This document shows positions 1 through 11,345 of a stretch of 64,000 bases of DNA, in pieces. The notes under the pieces are model-generated. The model was given only the letters and a program-made list of their open reading frames with translations, was not told where the DNA came from and did not search any database. The DNA is from Schistosoma haematobium (lineage: Eukaryota > Platyhelminthes > Trematoda > Strigeidida > Schistosomatidae), in the NCBI RefSeq assembly GCF_000699445.3, contig NC_067196.1, forward strand, positions 90,126,364 to 90,190,363, in the 5' to 3' direction. Both the position numbers and the translations under genes were made by a program. The first letter of the stretch is position 1. Each line of letters opens with the position of its first letter.

Positions 1-141
1 TCTAAAACAATAGTTCACTCTAATACTGCTTGTTCATAAGTATTCGATCAAAATTTCTAAATTGTCATGTCCCATAAAGAGCCTGAATACATTCGAACAA
101 CGTTGTTGGTACATCGTTGATGAATCACAGGGAAACACTGA

Positions 142-615
142 TCAGCCGAATGGACGAAAATTGATTTCGCGTTTATTAGCACTCATCGATACACTCAACG
201 ACTGATTATCTCTTGAGATAAAATCAGTAACTTCTATACTAGCAGTGAATATCTCATTATTCTTATAATTCATGTAGGCCAAACGACTGGACCAGTGATC
301 ATATTCTCTTTTATCGAAACTATAACTGAATTCCAAAACATTGTCAGATATGAATAACACCTACACATTCCGTGTTTTAATTATGCACCTTGTGAATTTA
401 GATAGTTTTACTTTGATTAACATTACACTTTTAATTGATAAATGGTCCATTAGTTCACTGTACTCACAAAAAGGCGATGGAATGTTGTCCATCTTGTTCC
501 AACGTGGTTTGTAATTAGCGAGTGTGGGCGAGTGTATATCCAGAGCAGAGTGATTTTTGTTGAAGTTAATTAAGAATTCATAATAATACTGTGTGATCGT
601 TTTTCCGTAATACAT
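142..615 (-). pseudogene. Unrecognised open frame with one in-frame stop
   Basis: On the minus strand a frame opens with ATG at 615 and runs 84 codons to a TAG at 361-363, then continues in the same frame for 72 codons to about 142. Composition is protein-like (YYYEFLINF, DHWSSRLAYMNYK, SIEVTDFIS) and there is no low-complexity bias. I recognise no domain. It may be a decayed exon or part of an unknown mobile element. No clear splice sites define its ends, so both coding status and boundaries are uncertain. Confidence 0.2.
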
Positions 616-1139
616 TGTTTATATTATTTTCAGAATATAAATTATTATATACGATAAATGACTAGTAGTTTATCCAAGACGTTCCAAGTGGTTTGCCATA
701 ACCAACGGGATGGCTTGCACCTCAGTTTTGTCTCAATTGGCACTCTACAACAAGATTACTTGTATACAACGAGATGAGTTGAAACCAATATTAGCTTTCA
801 ACGAGTTCACTCACACAGTTTGATGGTGCTTTAACGTCACAGTTAGTTTGATAAGTTGGCTAAATCACTGGCATGGAGGATGTGGCAATTCGCTGACAGG
901 ATCAAAACCACCACCGAGTGGATTCGTGGACACCTTTCAGCATCACAATCAACAATAATTCCTCAAATGAAAATGTTTCCGGTCAATCACAAACAATACA
1001 CAAATCGACCCATCCACTCAAGACGACATTGAAAAGATCCCGTCCAACGAAACCAATATGTGTTCCGAAAACTGAAAAGCGAACTCATAACGTTCGTCAT
1101 CAAGAGTCTTTATACTGTTTTATAATGTGACAAGTATCT
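616..1139. other. Unassigned sequence
   Basis: Nothing can be named here. A 70-codon plus-strand frame at 918-1130 (SITINNNSSNENVSGQSQT, then basic residues) has a composition that could be an exon or a retroelement ORF1 remnant, but no motif supports either. Confidence 0.3.
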
Positions 1140-2090
1140 CTAGAACTCCTCACCAACCAATTTCATCTAGTCACTTACTACTTATCAAAACTGAAGCTCT
1201 CAAGTATGATATTCGTGGAGTGACAGCGATAAAGGTCAAACCATTCGGTTCCACATTCTAAGCCTGTCTAGTCTATTTCAATTAGATCGTCATCAGGCTT
1301 TACTCTAATATACATGAATATTTATACGAAAATCTTAAACGAATCAAGGCAATATGAGTCAGTAATCATAATGAAATAGAATAAGTTACTACACATATTA
1401 GGTAAAAGTACAAGTTGATAGTAGGAATAGAGGTGTACTGATAGTAGTTAGAATAATAAAATAAAATAGAATAACAAAAGTCATATCAACAGTTAAACAT
1501 TGGAAATAGAAGGTCAAACGTGGGTAAATAGACTAGGAATAGTCAACACTAAGACATTAAAAATCATTACGTAATAAGATATGTGTAGATAATTAGATAG
1601 TGAAGAATACAAAGAGGCGGAAAATTACAAACAAATAATGGATGTGGAAATAAGGTTAACGATAACACAAATAGAATAAAATAAATAATGATAATAATAA
1701 AATTTTAAAAAATATCGTTAGTTAAGTTACAACTAGACATGGGAGGGATAGGGGGGTTACGTATTTCTTCTGTACACATAAATTGGGGTTATATATGTAC
1801 GAATTCCAATGGCTTCAGCTATATGTAGGAGGCGGGAACGAACTTCGTTGGGAAATGATAGAGGTATACGATAGATAACTCGAAATGATTTCGATTTATC
1901 TACAGAATGACCGCTATCAATGAGATGTGCCAATATAGAACTGCGAATAGATTTTCTCTGGCCCTTTATGTACCAAGTTGGTAGATGTTCACTCATTCGT
2001 TGGTTAAGTTGCCTGGTAGTACGCCCTATATAGCTATCTCCATAGGAGCGGCTGAATTTGTAAATGCACATAGAAGAGGCCAACTCAGGT
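1140..2090 (-). mobile_element. Penelope-like retroelement, 3' portion
   Basis: The minus strand carries a Penelope-type GIY-YIG endonuclease frame (1757-2083) followed by an AT-rich 3' untranslated stretch. Near 1275-1305 the minus strand has a CTGATGA ... GAAA arrangement, reminiscent of the hammerhead motifs known in Penelope-like elements. The reverse transcriptase that should precede the endonuclease is absent: sequence above about 2090 shows no RT motif, so the copy is 5' truncated. The upper boundary follows the end of protein similarity; the lower boundary is approximate. Confidence 0.7.
1757..2083 (-). pseudogene. GIY-YIG endonuclease domain of a Penelope-like element
   Basis: A 108-residue frame contains CIYKFSRSYGDSYIGRTTRQ followed by LNQRMSEHLPTWY. 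This matches the GIY-YIG core (here CIY ... YIG) with the downstream arginine and glutamate typical of the nicking endonuclease fused to the C-terminus of Penelope-like reverse transcriptases. In that family the domain nicks target DNA to prime reverse transcription. The domain is complete enough to recognise but lacks its RT partner, so the copy cannot be autonomous. A second, more decayed copy of the same domain lies at 57408-57648. Confidence 0.75.
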
Positions 2091-3560
2091 AACTTATCCT
2101 TCGTTTGAGTGAGTAGACATCGCTGGTCGACAAGAGAAGGTCAACGCAAGATTGTTCGCTTATATGTGTTGTTCTAATTTTCACAATAGGAATCTTTAAT
2201 AGTCTATTTCAGTCTGACCAAATGGACGACAACACCGACCCTCGTACAAGTACAAATTGTAAGTTGCATTCTGTTCGAATGATAATTCTAACTGACTGAA
2301 AATTTCCAATCGGAAATAACGAAATCTGAATTGTCTAGCGTTTTTGAAAGTACACTTCAACAATATTCGATCGTTCATGAATTTCCGAAATATACGAACT
2401 GACCATCGTGTCGTTATACAACGAATTCATAGACGTATCTCACTAAAACCTCACCATAATGTGAAGCTGGTTGGCATTAATTTTAGGATTGCGCACGAAA
2501 GTTAGGGAATTTTGGGGATGAAACTCACACCACGGAATTCACTCGCTTCAGGAACACCATTCAACCAATGTTACCAAGTGATTAAGATCGAATTTACCAT
2601 ACGTAAAGATCTCCATTAAGACGAAAAACTAATTCAGAGTTGACTAACTACTCAACACACCTTACGAAAATGTCATATCGCGGTTCAATGTACCTACAAT
2701 AACCAACCGCACACCGAAATAAGTGGAGTGTTTGTGCAATTGCCACAATGAGCACTATCACTGATCACTTCGAATATATGAACATGATTTAAATTCTGAG
2801 AGCGTTATTCATTACACAGACATATACACTTGCTAACTAAACATAAGTCAGTATCGTCATTCAGTCGGCACACAGCTCTACTGCTATTGATAGGGTCTTC
2901 ATGAGGCAACCGCCTTAAAGATCAGTGGGTTCTTGTCGAATGGCTATCTGTCTCAAATCAAACTCAATAACCGAAGTGGAGATACTGTGAACTACAGTAC
3001 GTAATTGTTTACCTGAGATGCGTGTAAATTAACGATTGACAAATACATTCACCGATTTGAGCCTACTACTTTGTTACAAATTTTCTTAAACACCAACCAC
3101 AGTATCAGCTTGAGGAACTGAGGACTATGTTATAGACATCAAACCGACGCGTATTTTGACCATTTTTTTATAGTGAACGAAGAGATTTCTTGTTAAGGTG
3201 AATTTTCTAATGATTACTACTGGTATGTTACTTGATTTGGCCGCATCGCGGTCTTGGACAACGATAACTGACAGCGATATTTCATGTCAAAATTACTTAG
3301 TAATCTTGAGACAAAATTAGTGTAGATTACAAAAAATAATGTCGTATATCTGAATTCACACAATCAGGAAATTCACATATTTCAAGGTTACATGATATAT
3401 AGTGAAGATTGAGATGATTTATCATTTGTTTGTAGTTATGAATATACAAGGGAATCAATGCAGCTCAATTTACATAAGAATGACAAAAGTGAAACAACGA
3501 GAATGACAATATTGAATTTCAGTGGAACTGATATTTATGGTATACGAAGTTGAATACATG
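2091..3560. other. Unassigned sequence
   Basis: No gene or element recognised. A 60-codon minus-strand frame at 2196-2378 (ends RCCRPFGQTEIDY) shares the tripeptide context RPFG with the frame at 142-360. This is too little to call homology. The right part should contain the 3' flank of the tetraspanin gene. Confidence 0.3.
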
Positions 3561-3668
3561 ATTATTAACCATTGCACAATTCTTTAGGCAGTAAAAAAGC
3601 ATCGTTTAATAAAAGCCAAAAGGAAATAAAACGAAACTGATAAATATCACAAACTGTTATCCTTGTAG

Positions 3669-3821
3669 TTAATACAACACAATTTCGTACTTCTTTATTT
3701 GGCGAACCATAAACCAAGTTATGATAACGGTTAACAACTGGAGGAAGCATACACCAAATGCAACACAAGCAATAACTATCAGGTTGCGTTTTAAGAATGC
3801 TGCGAAGACAGACGCACACCC
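3669..3821 (-). CDS. Tetraspanin exon 5 (third loop cysteine, TM4, C-terminus)
   Basis: Fifty codons plus TAA (3669-3671). Begins [13 protein letters not shown], continues with hydrophobic TM4 and ends with the basic tail IKKYEIVLY. Acceptor is TTTCTAG. A possible ATTAAA polyadenylation signal on the minus strand lies near 3604-3609. Confidence 0.9.
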   Translation of the reverse strand, partial: GCASVFAAFLKRNLIVIACVAFGVCFLQLLTVIITWFMVRQIKKYEIVLY

Positions 3822-6800
3822 CTAGAAATGATAAAAGGGAAATTATTACCATACGATGTATGGATGAGTAGTAAAATTATTTGAGATATATGTTAGTTCT
3901 ATACCTGCAGTTTATAAATAGTGTATTAGAACTGATAGAGTTTCAAGTCGCAAGGGTAGAGGCATGATATTATACGTTAGGGATCAATTTTGTATACAAT
4001 TAATCAAATCAGAGGCGCATGTTAATGGTAAGTTTGAGGTAGCATGTTGCACAATTAAGTCCAGAAAGGGGTTAGTGACTGTAGGAGGAATATACCGTAG
4101 TCCGTGTTGTCATGCTGACGACTTTATCTTTAGACACATCTGTTCTTGGAGTATGGCAGAATGTTGTCTCATCATTGAAAACTTCAACGCACTGCATATC
4201 AACTGGATAGCGCTTACAGCTCCAGGTGAGGGTTTCTATAGCGACCTTCTATCAACCATTATTCAGTGTGCACTTGTACAATGTATCGAAAAACCGACAC
4301 GTATTGACTCGGAACATGACCCGTCATTGCTGGACCTTGTCCTCACACACCATTGTGGGGATGTCATCGACGTTCAGCACCTTCCCCTCACTAGTGAATA
4401 GTAATCACGTTGTACTGTACTTTAAGTTTAGGACACATGGCATACAATTTGTTATCTGCTCCACCCCGTCCCGATATCTGGCGAGCTAATATTCCGGCAA
4501 TCAGGGACTGTGCTATCTCGACTGATTGGTCGGTTGACGTGGATGGATCGATCGAAGACGAATGGAATAAGTTTATGGTTACATTGGAGTCCGTTACATC
4601 ACCGTTTATCCCATGGTCAACACGTAAGCTAACACATTGCCCACCATGGATTATTAAGGAAACCCGGAAGCTGTTGAAGCGTAGGAAACACTTCTGGGAC
4701 TTGTTCTTGTCAACAGGACACGCATCATTTAAGTGTGAATATCAGGAAGTCCGGAATATCTATAAAAAGACCATAGCTAAATCCCGTACTACTTACGAAC
4801 GACAGTTGGCATATGATAGTCGTACTTGTCCGAAACCACTGTTTTCTTATGTTAAACGGCGAATATAATGTAGTGATGGTATTCCCCCGCTACTGTTACA
4901 CGAAAATTCAGATTTACTAGCTGAATCAGATCGGGCAAAAGCTGAGACTTTTTCAAACTATTTTAGCAAAGTCTACTCTACGTGTAGTGTTAAAAATACT
5001 CGTCCCAATCACACCGAGATACCAGCCAGTGAATCTGTACAGGTGACTGAGGAAACTGTTCTTCCATTGATAACTAACCTCAAACCTTGTGAGATACCGG
5101 GCCCTGACGGGTTACATCCACGACTGCTGTCATCTCTTGCGGACATTATTTCAAGACCGCTCGCGACGCTCTTCAACATAACCCTTTCACCCGCCCAACT
5201 CCATAGAGATCGGAAAGACGCTATAATCAGTGCTATATTTAAGGATGGTCAGAGGCAGATAGTATCTAACTACCGACCTGTCAGTCTAACTAGCATAGTC
5301 GTTAAGTTACTTGAAAAGATAATTCGGGTTAACTTACTAAGTCACATAGATTCACACAATCTGTTAGCTCCTGAGCAACATGGGTTTTGTAGCAAGCGTT
5401 CGTGCTTGACTAACTTATTGCGAGAGAGGATTGGACAGCAGCCCTAGATAACGGTCTGTCTGTCGATGTGATATTCATAGATTTTAGCAAAGCATTTGAT
5501 AAGGTTTCACACTTAGGTCTTATGCAGGAGCTCTCCAGCTTCGGAATAATAGGTGCTGTACAGGAATGGATAGGAAACTTCCTATGTAACTGCAGACAGA
5601 GAGTGAGGGTCAATCGAATGCTATCCGAATGGAGGCCGGTCAAAGTGGTGTATCCCAAGGCACTATCTTAGGCCTTCTACTTTTCCTTCTCTACGTTAAT
5701 GAGTTACCGCTGTTGCTTAGGTCGTTGACGTTATTGTTTGTGGATGACGTAAAAGTCTGGAGAGCAATAAGAAGTGAGGCTGATCATTTGGATCTCCAAG
5801 CTGACTTAGACGATTTAGTTAGATGGACTCGAGGTTGGGGCTTAGAATTCTAGGAAGTGTGCTCATGCACATCGGTCACGGTAAGAGTCACCATTATACT
5901 ATTGATGGTACATCTCTTCCACGCGTTCAAGAACTTAAAGACTTAGGAGTAACAATAAGTCATGAGTTGAAAACAACTACGCATTGCAACGCAGATGCTG
6001 TCAAAGGTTTTCGTGCGTTATGGTCGCTTCTCCGAGCATTAAAACGCTTTGACGAGGAAATGTTTCGAATTTTATATCCCACCTATGTAATACCACACTT
6101 AGAGTACTGTATCGAAGCAGCTAGCCCATGTCTGGTAAAGGATACTAACTCACTTAAGCGTATTCAGCGCGTGGGAACGAAATTAGTGAAGGGTGTTTCT
6201 AAACTCCCTTACGATGAGCGTTTACAACGTCTAAACCTTTTCCCCTTGTCGTATCGTAGGATGCGAGGTGACCTTATACTGGCATTTCGTATCTTTAGTT
6301 ATGATTTGGGTGTTAATATATCTTATCTTTTTGCTCCCTTCAGCACTAATAATCTCTGAGGTCATAGCAATAAGGTTCACAGACAACGATCTAATGAACT
6401 TAAAGTGGGGTCTCGTTTTTTTCATCGAGTAGTCAATGACTGGAACGCCTTACCCGAACAAGTGGTATATTTTCAAGAAGCTGGACCTTCACTGGAAGGC
6501 AATCTGTCAGGATTAACACAGGCTTACCAACCTACCATCCTTATTACTGAATACATAATAAGTAAAAGCACTAAAACACCTAGTATTTCGTTTGCATTAA
6601 CGTTGCTTTGGACGATTAGGTCGATTTAGAGAGTCAAATCCCAAGCAGAAAAATGAAACATAATTTAACAAAATGTCCATAAAAAAATCTTAAACCTAGA
6701 TTATTGAGATTTCGTGCATTTTGAAGGAGTGGAAACAGACAAGAAAAGGACTGAGACTTAACAAACATCAAACTATGGGCACACAATGACCACAGTGATA

Positions 6801-7941
6801 GTCTTGTGCAATACCAAAAAGATAAACAACATCCTCAGCCTGCAGTTTAAACCAGCACTTAAGAGAACAGAAACATTCCAAATATAATTCAGGCTCTATA
6901 TACATATTCGTCTTGGTGGCGGTTCCCATGAATCTTGTGATGACTCATCAGGCTTGAGTCTTGGCTTAATCGTTAACAAATTTTGCCACGATCAGACAAT
7001 CTAGTTTTCATCAGTTGTCTTGTACTTCATCAGGTCTGTGGCAAACAGGTAAAACTTTGCATCTATACACAGAAACATCACGAATGACTTACACAGAATC
7101 CAACGACTTTACAAATAGAAATCTTCCTGTAAATACCCAGTTACACCAAATTAGCATGGAATAAACTGTTGGTACGAAAGTTGAGTCATATATAGCTTGA
7201 CAGTCAAATCCTGATTTAAAAATTCTATGAACGGCATATTCATTTCTACAAATAATATGTCGATTCATTACTAATATCGTAAGCACAGTCGAATAAATTA
7301 CACTCAATAACCAGTACTTGATAAACAAGTATTTAAAACAACTAAGACTTACTTCCTTGAAGACTGTTCCATCCTTTATGCATGAATCTGGGGGTCCTTT
7401 TGTATAGTCTTTAGGACCTTTGACTCCACAACATTGAAACTACAGCAGTTAAGATGCATTTATGACTTACTGATGATTGAATCAAGTCCATGAATAGAGT
7501 TACCTCTTTAGTTGGGTTATTTATGGCACTAGTCATGGATTTCTCAAGTCTTTCATCAATCTCTTGCCTGTAAACAAACGCGAAAATGGGGACGGCCAAT
7601 TCAGAAATCAGAAGTACGATGAGGAGGAATGAATACTACAAACTGTGTCTTAGCTAAAGTAACTTACCAAATACAGCATATAAACATTTTCCTTTATAGC
7701 CCCACAACAGCCCAAAAAGCTCACTATAAGAACTGTCGCTCCAATAATAATTATAATGATGGGTAATGCTTGCCAGACACTGTGTAAGTTGTCCCCATAT
7801 TGGCTAAATTTAACTTGTAAATATACACCAGTTCCAATCAGAGCAACGGAACACAGCTAAAGGCAGAAAAATAAAATAATCGAGTATTATTACTAGACAG
7901 ATAGTGTTCATAATGAACAAACTGCTCTTTAGGAAGCCCAT
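3669..7941 (-). CDS. Tetraspanin, five-exon gene (complete CDS)
   Basis: Joining minus-strand exons 7941-7894, 7856-7668, 7635-7471, 7439-7353 and 3821-3669 gives an uninterrupted 213-residue protein; every junction is GT-AG and phase 0. Order: start MGFLKSS, TM1 (about residues 8-31), TM2 with [11 protein letters not shown] (about 51-70), TM3 ([20 protein letters not shown], about 80-99), a large extracellular loop with the diagnostic CCG (FQCCGVKG, about 135-142), a second cysteine in PPDSC and a third in GCASVF, then TM4 and a short tail ending KKYEIVLY. Length, four membrane segments and the CCG/C/GC pattern are those of tetraspanins, which organise membrane microdomains; in schistosomes several are tegument surface proteins. 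ATG at 7941 is chosen because it starts TM1 in frame. A possible splice acceptor (ACAG) lies about 18 nt before it, so cis or trans splicing of the 5' UTR is possible. Which tetraspanin paralogue this is cannot be said. Confidence 0.92.
3930..6650 (+). mobile_element. CR1/Jockey-like non-LTR retrotransposon, degenerate (copy 1)
   Basis: Broken frames in order: partial APE-type endonuclease ([27 protein letters not shown]; 3964-4401), a linker (4410-4868), reverse transcriptase start (NYRPVSLTS; 5043-5447), the catalytic-core block ([13 protein letters not shown]; 5468-5671), the GVSQGTILG and active-site block (here FVDD, usually FADD; 5629-5853) and a C-terminal part (5823-6640, [20 protein letters not shown]). 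Multiple frameshifts and stops make it inactive. It is 5' truncated within the endonuclease and sits antisense in the last intron of the tetraspanin gene. Positions 4223-6551 recur inverted at 16039-18367. Confidence 0.88.
4223..6551 (+). repeat. Left arm of a 2.3 kb near-perfect inverted repeat
   Basis: Position x here pairs with 22590-x in the right arm throughout. Five broken frames give identical translations at mirrored coordinates (for example 5043-5447 with 17143-17547), so there are no net indels. The left boundary is near GGTGAGGGTTTCTATA, with a G/A difference just inside. The right boundary is TTATTACTGAA at 6541-6551. Confidence 0.9.
7353..7439 (-). CDS. Tetraspanin exon 4 (CCG motif of the large loop)
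   Basis: Twenty-nine codons, FQCCGVKGP ... DGTVFKE, ending at a GTAAGT donor. It joins in phase to GCASVF of the last exon across a 3531 nt intron (3822-7352). Confidence 0.92.
7471..7635 (-). CDS. Tetraspanin exon 3 (TM3 and start of large loop)
   Basis: Fifty-five codons from YSFLLIVLL to FMDLIQSS, flanked by TTTGTAG acceptor and GTAAGT donor. The following intron (7440-7470) is 31 nt. Confidence 0.92.
7668..7856 (-). CDS. Tetraspanin exon 2 (TM1 end, small loop, TM2)
   Basis: Sixty-three codons from [15 protein letters not shown] to ENVYMLYL, with the TM2 signature LGCCGAIKE. Donor GTAAGT follows. The next intron (7636-7667) is only 32 nt. Confidence 0.92.
7894..7941 (-). CDS. Tetraspanin exon 1 (ATG, start of TM1)
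   Basis: Sixteen codons, [16 protein letters not shown], ending at a GTAATA donor. It is recognised because it supplies exactly the missing first half of TM1 in phase 0 to the next exon across a 37 nt intron (7857-7893, acceptor CTTTAG). Confidence 0.85.
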
Positions 7942-8178
7942 TCCAGACGAGTCAGCTACTGTCTTCGCGTAAAAAACTAACAAACGAAAATCGCTCCATT
8001 TATATTAAGTTTTTATCAGTAGAACAATCAAACAAACAACTAAGGTGTTCAAAAAGTTGGGGAGGGGAAAGAAGAAGCTCTTACCTAACGGGCTTCTGTC
8101 TCTAGTAGCAGTGAGTTATTGATGCTTTCAGGTTGAAACCTAAGTATATTACTGATAAAAGAGAAAAAAAATTATTGA
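7942..8178. promoter_or_regulatory. Tetraspanin 5' flank
   Basis: Only about 240 bp separate the tetraspanin ATG (minus strand) from the start of a plus-strand LTR at 8179. Any core promoter, or a trans-splice acceptor such as the AG just upstream of the ATG, must lie here or beyond the element. I see no convincing TATA box. Confidence 0.3.
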
Positions 8179-8504
8179 TGTAGTGGTAAACAAATCCCGA
8201 AAATAAATAGCTCTGTATGTTTTCGGCATTAGATGCTGACCAGATTAGTTTTAGTGGACTCACCTAGTTGAAGGTGCTCGGTCATGCATCTGCACCAGAT
8301 CACGAGTGGGAACGCCGTGCTCAACATCCCCTGCAGTCACTAGCCAAATTAGATCAGTCGATCCACGATATATTGATAGCCTATCAAATATATCTTCGAA
8401 CCTCCTCACCTCTGTCTTTTGATTTCACTTGATGGGTACGATTCACACTAGAAGGTGTTACTGGTTAAAGCGTTGTCGAAATCCAAATATCTGTGGCGTC
8501 TTCA
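8179..8504 (+). repeat. 5' LTR of a gypsy-like element
   Basis: Starts TGTAGTGG and ends TTCA. Aligns over its whole length with the solo LTR at 21151-21473 (same start, end and internal landmarks such as AATAAATAGCTCTG and GTTACTGGTTAAAGCGTTG). It is followed immediately by a primer-binding site and a gag-like frame, which defines it as the 5' LTR. Confidence 0.8.
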
Positions 8505-10684
8505 TTGGTGAGCCCGACGTGATCTGGTACACCAAATCGCAAACTGTGAGTCTGTTCCTTTTTGGCATTTTATATATTATTTTACTTTCTATATATTGTG
8601 ATATTTTCTCCGTGGTTCTGGATATTTATATATTTATTTCACTCGTTCGTTTTCGTATTTAATGTTTCACCATGACGGAACAGACACCCAAGGTACTTAA
8701 GTTAGAGACTATGTCCCCACCTTCGTCCCAACTAATGCCCTTCTGGCCAGACAACATCGAAGCCTGACTCCGTTATGCAGAGGCCGACTTCTACGAGCAC
8801 GGCGTGAACGACACACGTGCACAATTCCTCGCAGTAGTCAAGGCACTACCGCGAGAATTCATCAGGTACGTAACACCTAGTATGTTTACTGGTGATGTCT
8901 CGGAACCCTACGAAACACGAAATCTTCTAATGCCGAGGATTTTTCAGTCAAAGAAAACCCTCGAACGACCCCGAATGACATAACGGAATTGTGTCATACA
9001 CATACACGTTATCCTAGATTTCGTAACGACCTTAAACGGTCACATACTCGACGAAGAAGCACTACACATAGGCGATCTGTCTCTAGACCACGAGAGACGG
9101 ATAACACCGACTGGTGCTGGTATCAAAACCAGAATGGAAAGTCCTCCAGAAATTGCAGAAAACCCTGCAATTTTCGAACTCAAAATCGACCGACACGAGA
9201 ACCAGTTCGGGGAACTTCCCAGCCGACACGCGTCAACTGCAACCGTAGCCGGCGAACATAGCCGTCTGTTATACGTCGTAGATGTGATCACGATAGCGCA
9301 CCAGCTGGCTCCCGAAAACCTGAGATTGGCTAAAAACGAATTAGATGACATGATAGAGTTGGGGATCATTCGATCGCCAAAGAGTTCATGGACATCTCCG
9401 TTGCCCGTGTTCCCTATATAGGACAGCAACGATTAGCGTTCAACTGGTGACCATCGGTGATTGAATGTAAATAACCGTTCCCGATCGTTACCCATTGCCT
9501 CACATTCACAATTTGACAGCTACCTCGAAATGTACAACTGTCTTTTCGAAAATCGACTTGGTTAAAGCCTATAACCAATTCCCTATGGCTACAGACGATA
9601 TACCGAAGACAGCTATCATTACTTTTTTCGGACTCTATGAATTTTTGCGAATGCCTTTCGGTCTAAGAAACGCTGCCCAAACATTCCAAAGGTTCATAGA
9701 CTAAGTTTTTCGAGGTCTCAACTTCGTACATGCGTATGTTGACGACTACTTAATAGCAAGTTCGAACATAGAATCGCACCCCAGCATCTGGATCTTGCTT
9801 TCGAAGGACTACAAAAGCATGTCATCACTGTAAACACTCAGAAATATCAGGTCGAAACCAACTCCTTAGATTTCCTGGGATACACTATTGATGCGCATGG
9901 CATTCAACCTCTGAAAAACGAAGTGGCAGCCATTCTGGATTACCCGGAACCGACCTCGATCAAGCAATTACGCAAGTTTAACACCCTATCAAGTTTCTAC
10001 GGACGGTTCATACCAACATGCGCATCCCTTATGAAACCGTTAACCGGCCAGCTTCGTGGAAATGCGAAATCCATCAATCTGGACGATACCGCGCAACAAG
10101 CACTCTCCACATTTGAGGAACGTATAGCAAAGGCGACTGTGCTCGCAAATCAGGACACTCAAGTACCCATTAGTATCTCAGTAGACACATTCGACTCAGC
10201 AATCGGATGAGTCTTACAACAATGGGTTAACAACTCCTGGCAACCTTTAGCATTCTTCTCGAGACGGTTGCTAGACACTGAATCGAGGTACAGCACATTC
10301 AGTTGGGAACTCCTAGCTACGTATTGTGCTGTACGGCGTTTTCAACACTACATCGAAGGCCGTGAATTCACTCTTTTTACTGATCATAAACCACTTGCTT
10401 TCTCTCTATGCTTCTCTTTAGACAAGAACTCACCATGTGAGTGTCGACAACTGGACTACATTTCGCAGTTTACTTCAGATATTCAACGCATTTCTGGGGC
10501 AAACAATATAGTCACAGCCGCCTTTTCTCGAATAACTTCCTTGAACAGTTTCTGAGGAATCGAATTTCTCAAACTCTACTAGCTTCAAAAAGAAGACATT
10601 GATATTCAGCGCGAGTTACCCTCAACAACTCTTAAACTGCGAATCAAACAGATGGTAACAGGTAAGAAAACTTTACTGTGACAC
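8505..10684 (+). mobile_element. Ty3/gypsy-like LTR retrotransposon, internal region (degenerate)
   Basis: After the LTR and primer site a gag-like frame starts at 8673 (MTEQTPKVLKLE, then PFWPDNIEA, a stop, LRYAEADFYEHGVNDT). A basic segment and a jump directly into pol follow; protease is missing or unrecognisable. RT pieces: HQLAPENLRLAKNELDDM (9300-9370), FSKIDLVKAYNQ and FGLRNAAQTFQRFID (9540-9704), YVDD near 9735. RNase H follows (10268-10555: SRYSTFSWELLATYCAVRRF, FTDHKPLAFSL, SGANNIVTAAFSR). Integrase and 3' LTR are absent, because the sequence meets an inverted relative at 10685. Many stops: inactive. Confidence 0.85.
8506..8523 (+). other. Primer-binding site, tRNA-Trp-like
   Basis: TGGTGAGCCCGACGTGAT starts two bases after the LTR. 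It is complementary, with one mismatch, to the 3' end of animal tRNA-Trp including CCA as I know that tRNA. This is the expected location for the primer of minus-strand synthesis. Confidence 0.65.
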
Positions 10685-10720
10685 GGTTTCGGCACTGTTG
10701 GACGATCCCTACCTTTAGAT

Positions 10721-11345
10721 GTGTCACAGTAAAGTTTTCTTACCTGTTACCATCTGTTTAATTCGCAGTTCAAGGACTGTTGAGGATAACTCACACTGAA
10801 GATCAATGTATTCTTTTTGAAGCTGGTCGAGCTTAAGAAGGTCGATCCCTTGGTAACCGTTTAAGGGAGTTATGCGAGACAAAGCAGCTGCAACTATATT
10901 TGTAGCCCCACAAATGTGCTGTGTATCTAGAGTAAACTGCGAAATGTAGTCCAGTTGTCGAGATTCTCGAGAGCAGTACTTCTTTGAAGACGAGCTAAGG
11001 GGAGTGAGAGTGAATTCTCAACCTTCCATAGAGTGCCGAGAGTGCTGTACAGTATAATACCATGTCTAGGAGTTCCCTATTGAAGGTACTGTACCTCGAT
11101 TCACTTTCTTGCAACTATCTATGAAAGAATGCTAAAGATTGCCAGGTGTCGTTAACCCACTGTAGTAAGACTCTTTTGATTGCCGAGTCTGATGAATCTA
11201 CTGTGATACTACTGGTGCTTGGATGTCTTATCGTGGAAGCATGGTTGCATTTGCGATAAGTTCTCTAATTTTGTAGAACGGTTTTCTCGTGATATCGACT
11301 AAACTGATGGATTTCGCATTCTTACGAAGTTGGTCGTTTAGAGGT
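10721..11345 (-). mobile_element. Gypsy-like pol fragment (RNase H region), inverted against its neighbour
   Basis: The reverse complement resembles 10055-10684: CTTTACTGTGACAC at 10671-10684 pairs with 10721-10734, and the RNase H block (for example GACAACTGGACTACATTTCG, with the region around it) recurs. Similarity is near perfect for about 60 bp at the junction and clearly lower outwards, with small indels. These are therefore two different copies tail-to-tail, not a fresh palindrome. The spacer is 36 nt (10685-10720). Confidence 0.75.

Noticed and set aside
3565..3852. 95-codon minus-strand frame overlapping the tetraspanin last exon
   Set aside because: It is a shifted frame over TM4; the true frame in the same DNA gives [13 protein letters not shown] and the C-terminal tail.
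7089..7328. Minus-strand 79-codon frame between tetraspanin exons 4 and 5, as an extra exon
   Set aside because: Exon 4 ends in phase 0 with TVFKE and joins perfectly to GCASVF of exon 5, completing the cysteine pattern. The available acceptors for this frame give a stop or the wrong phase.
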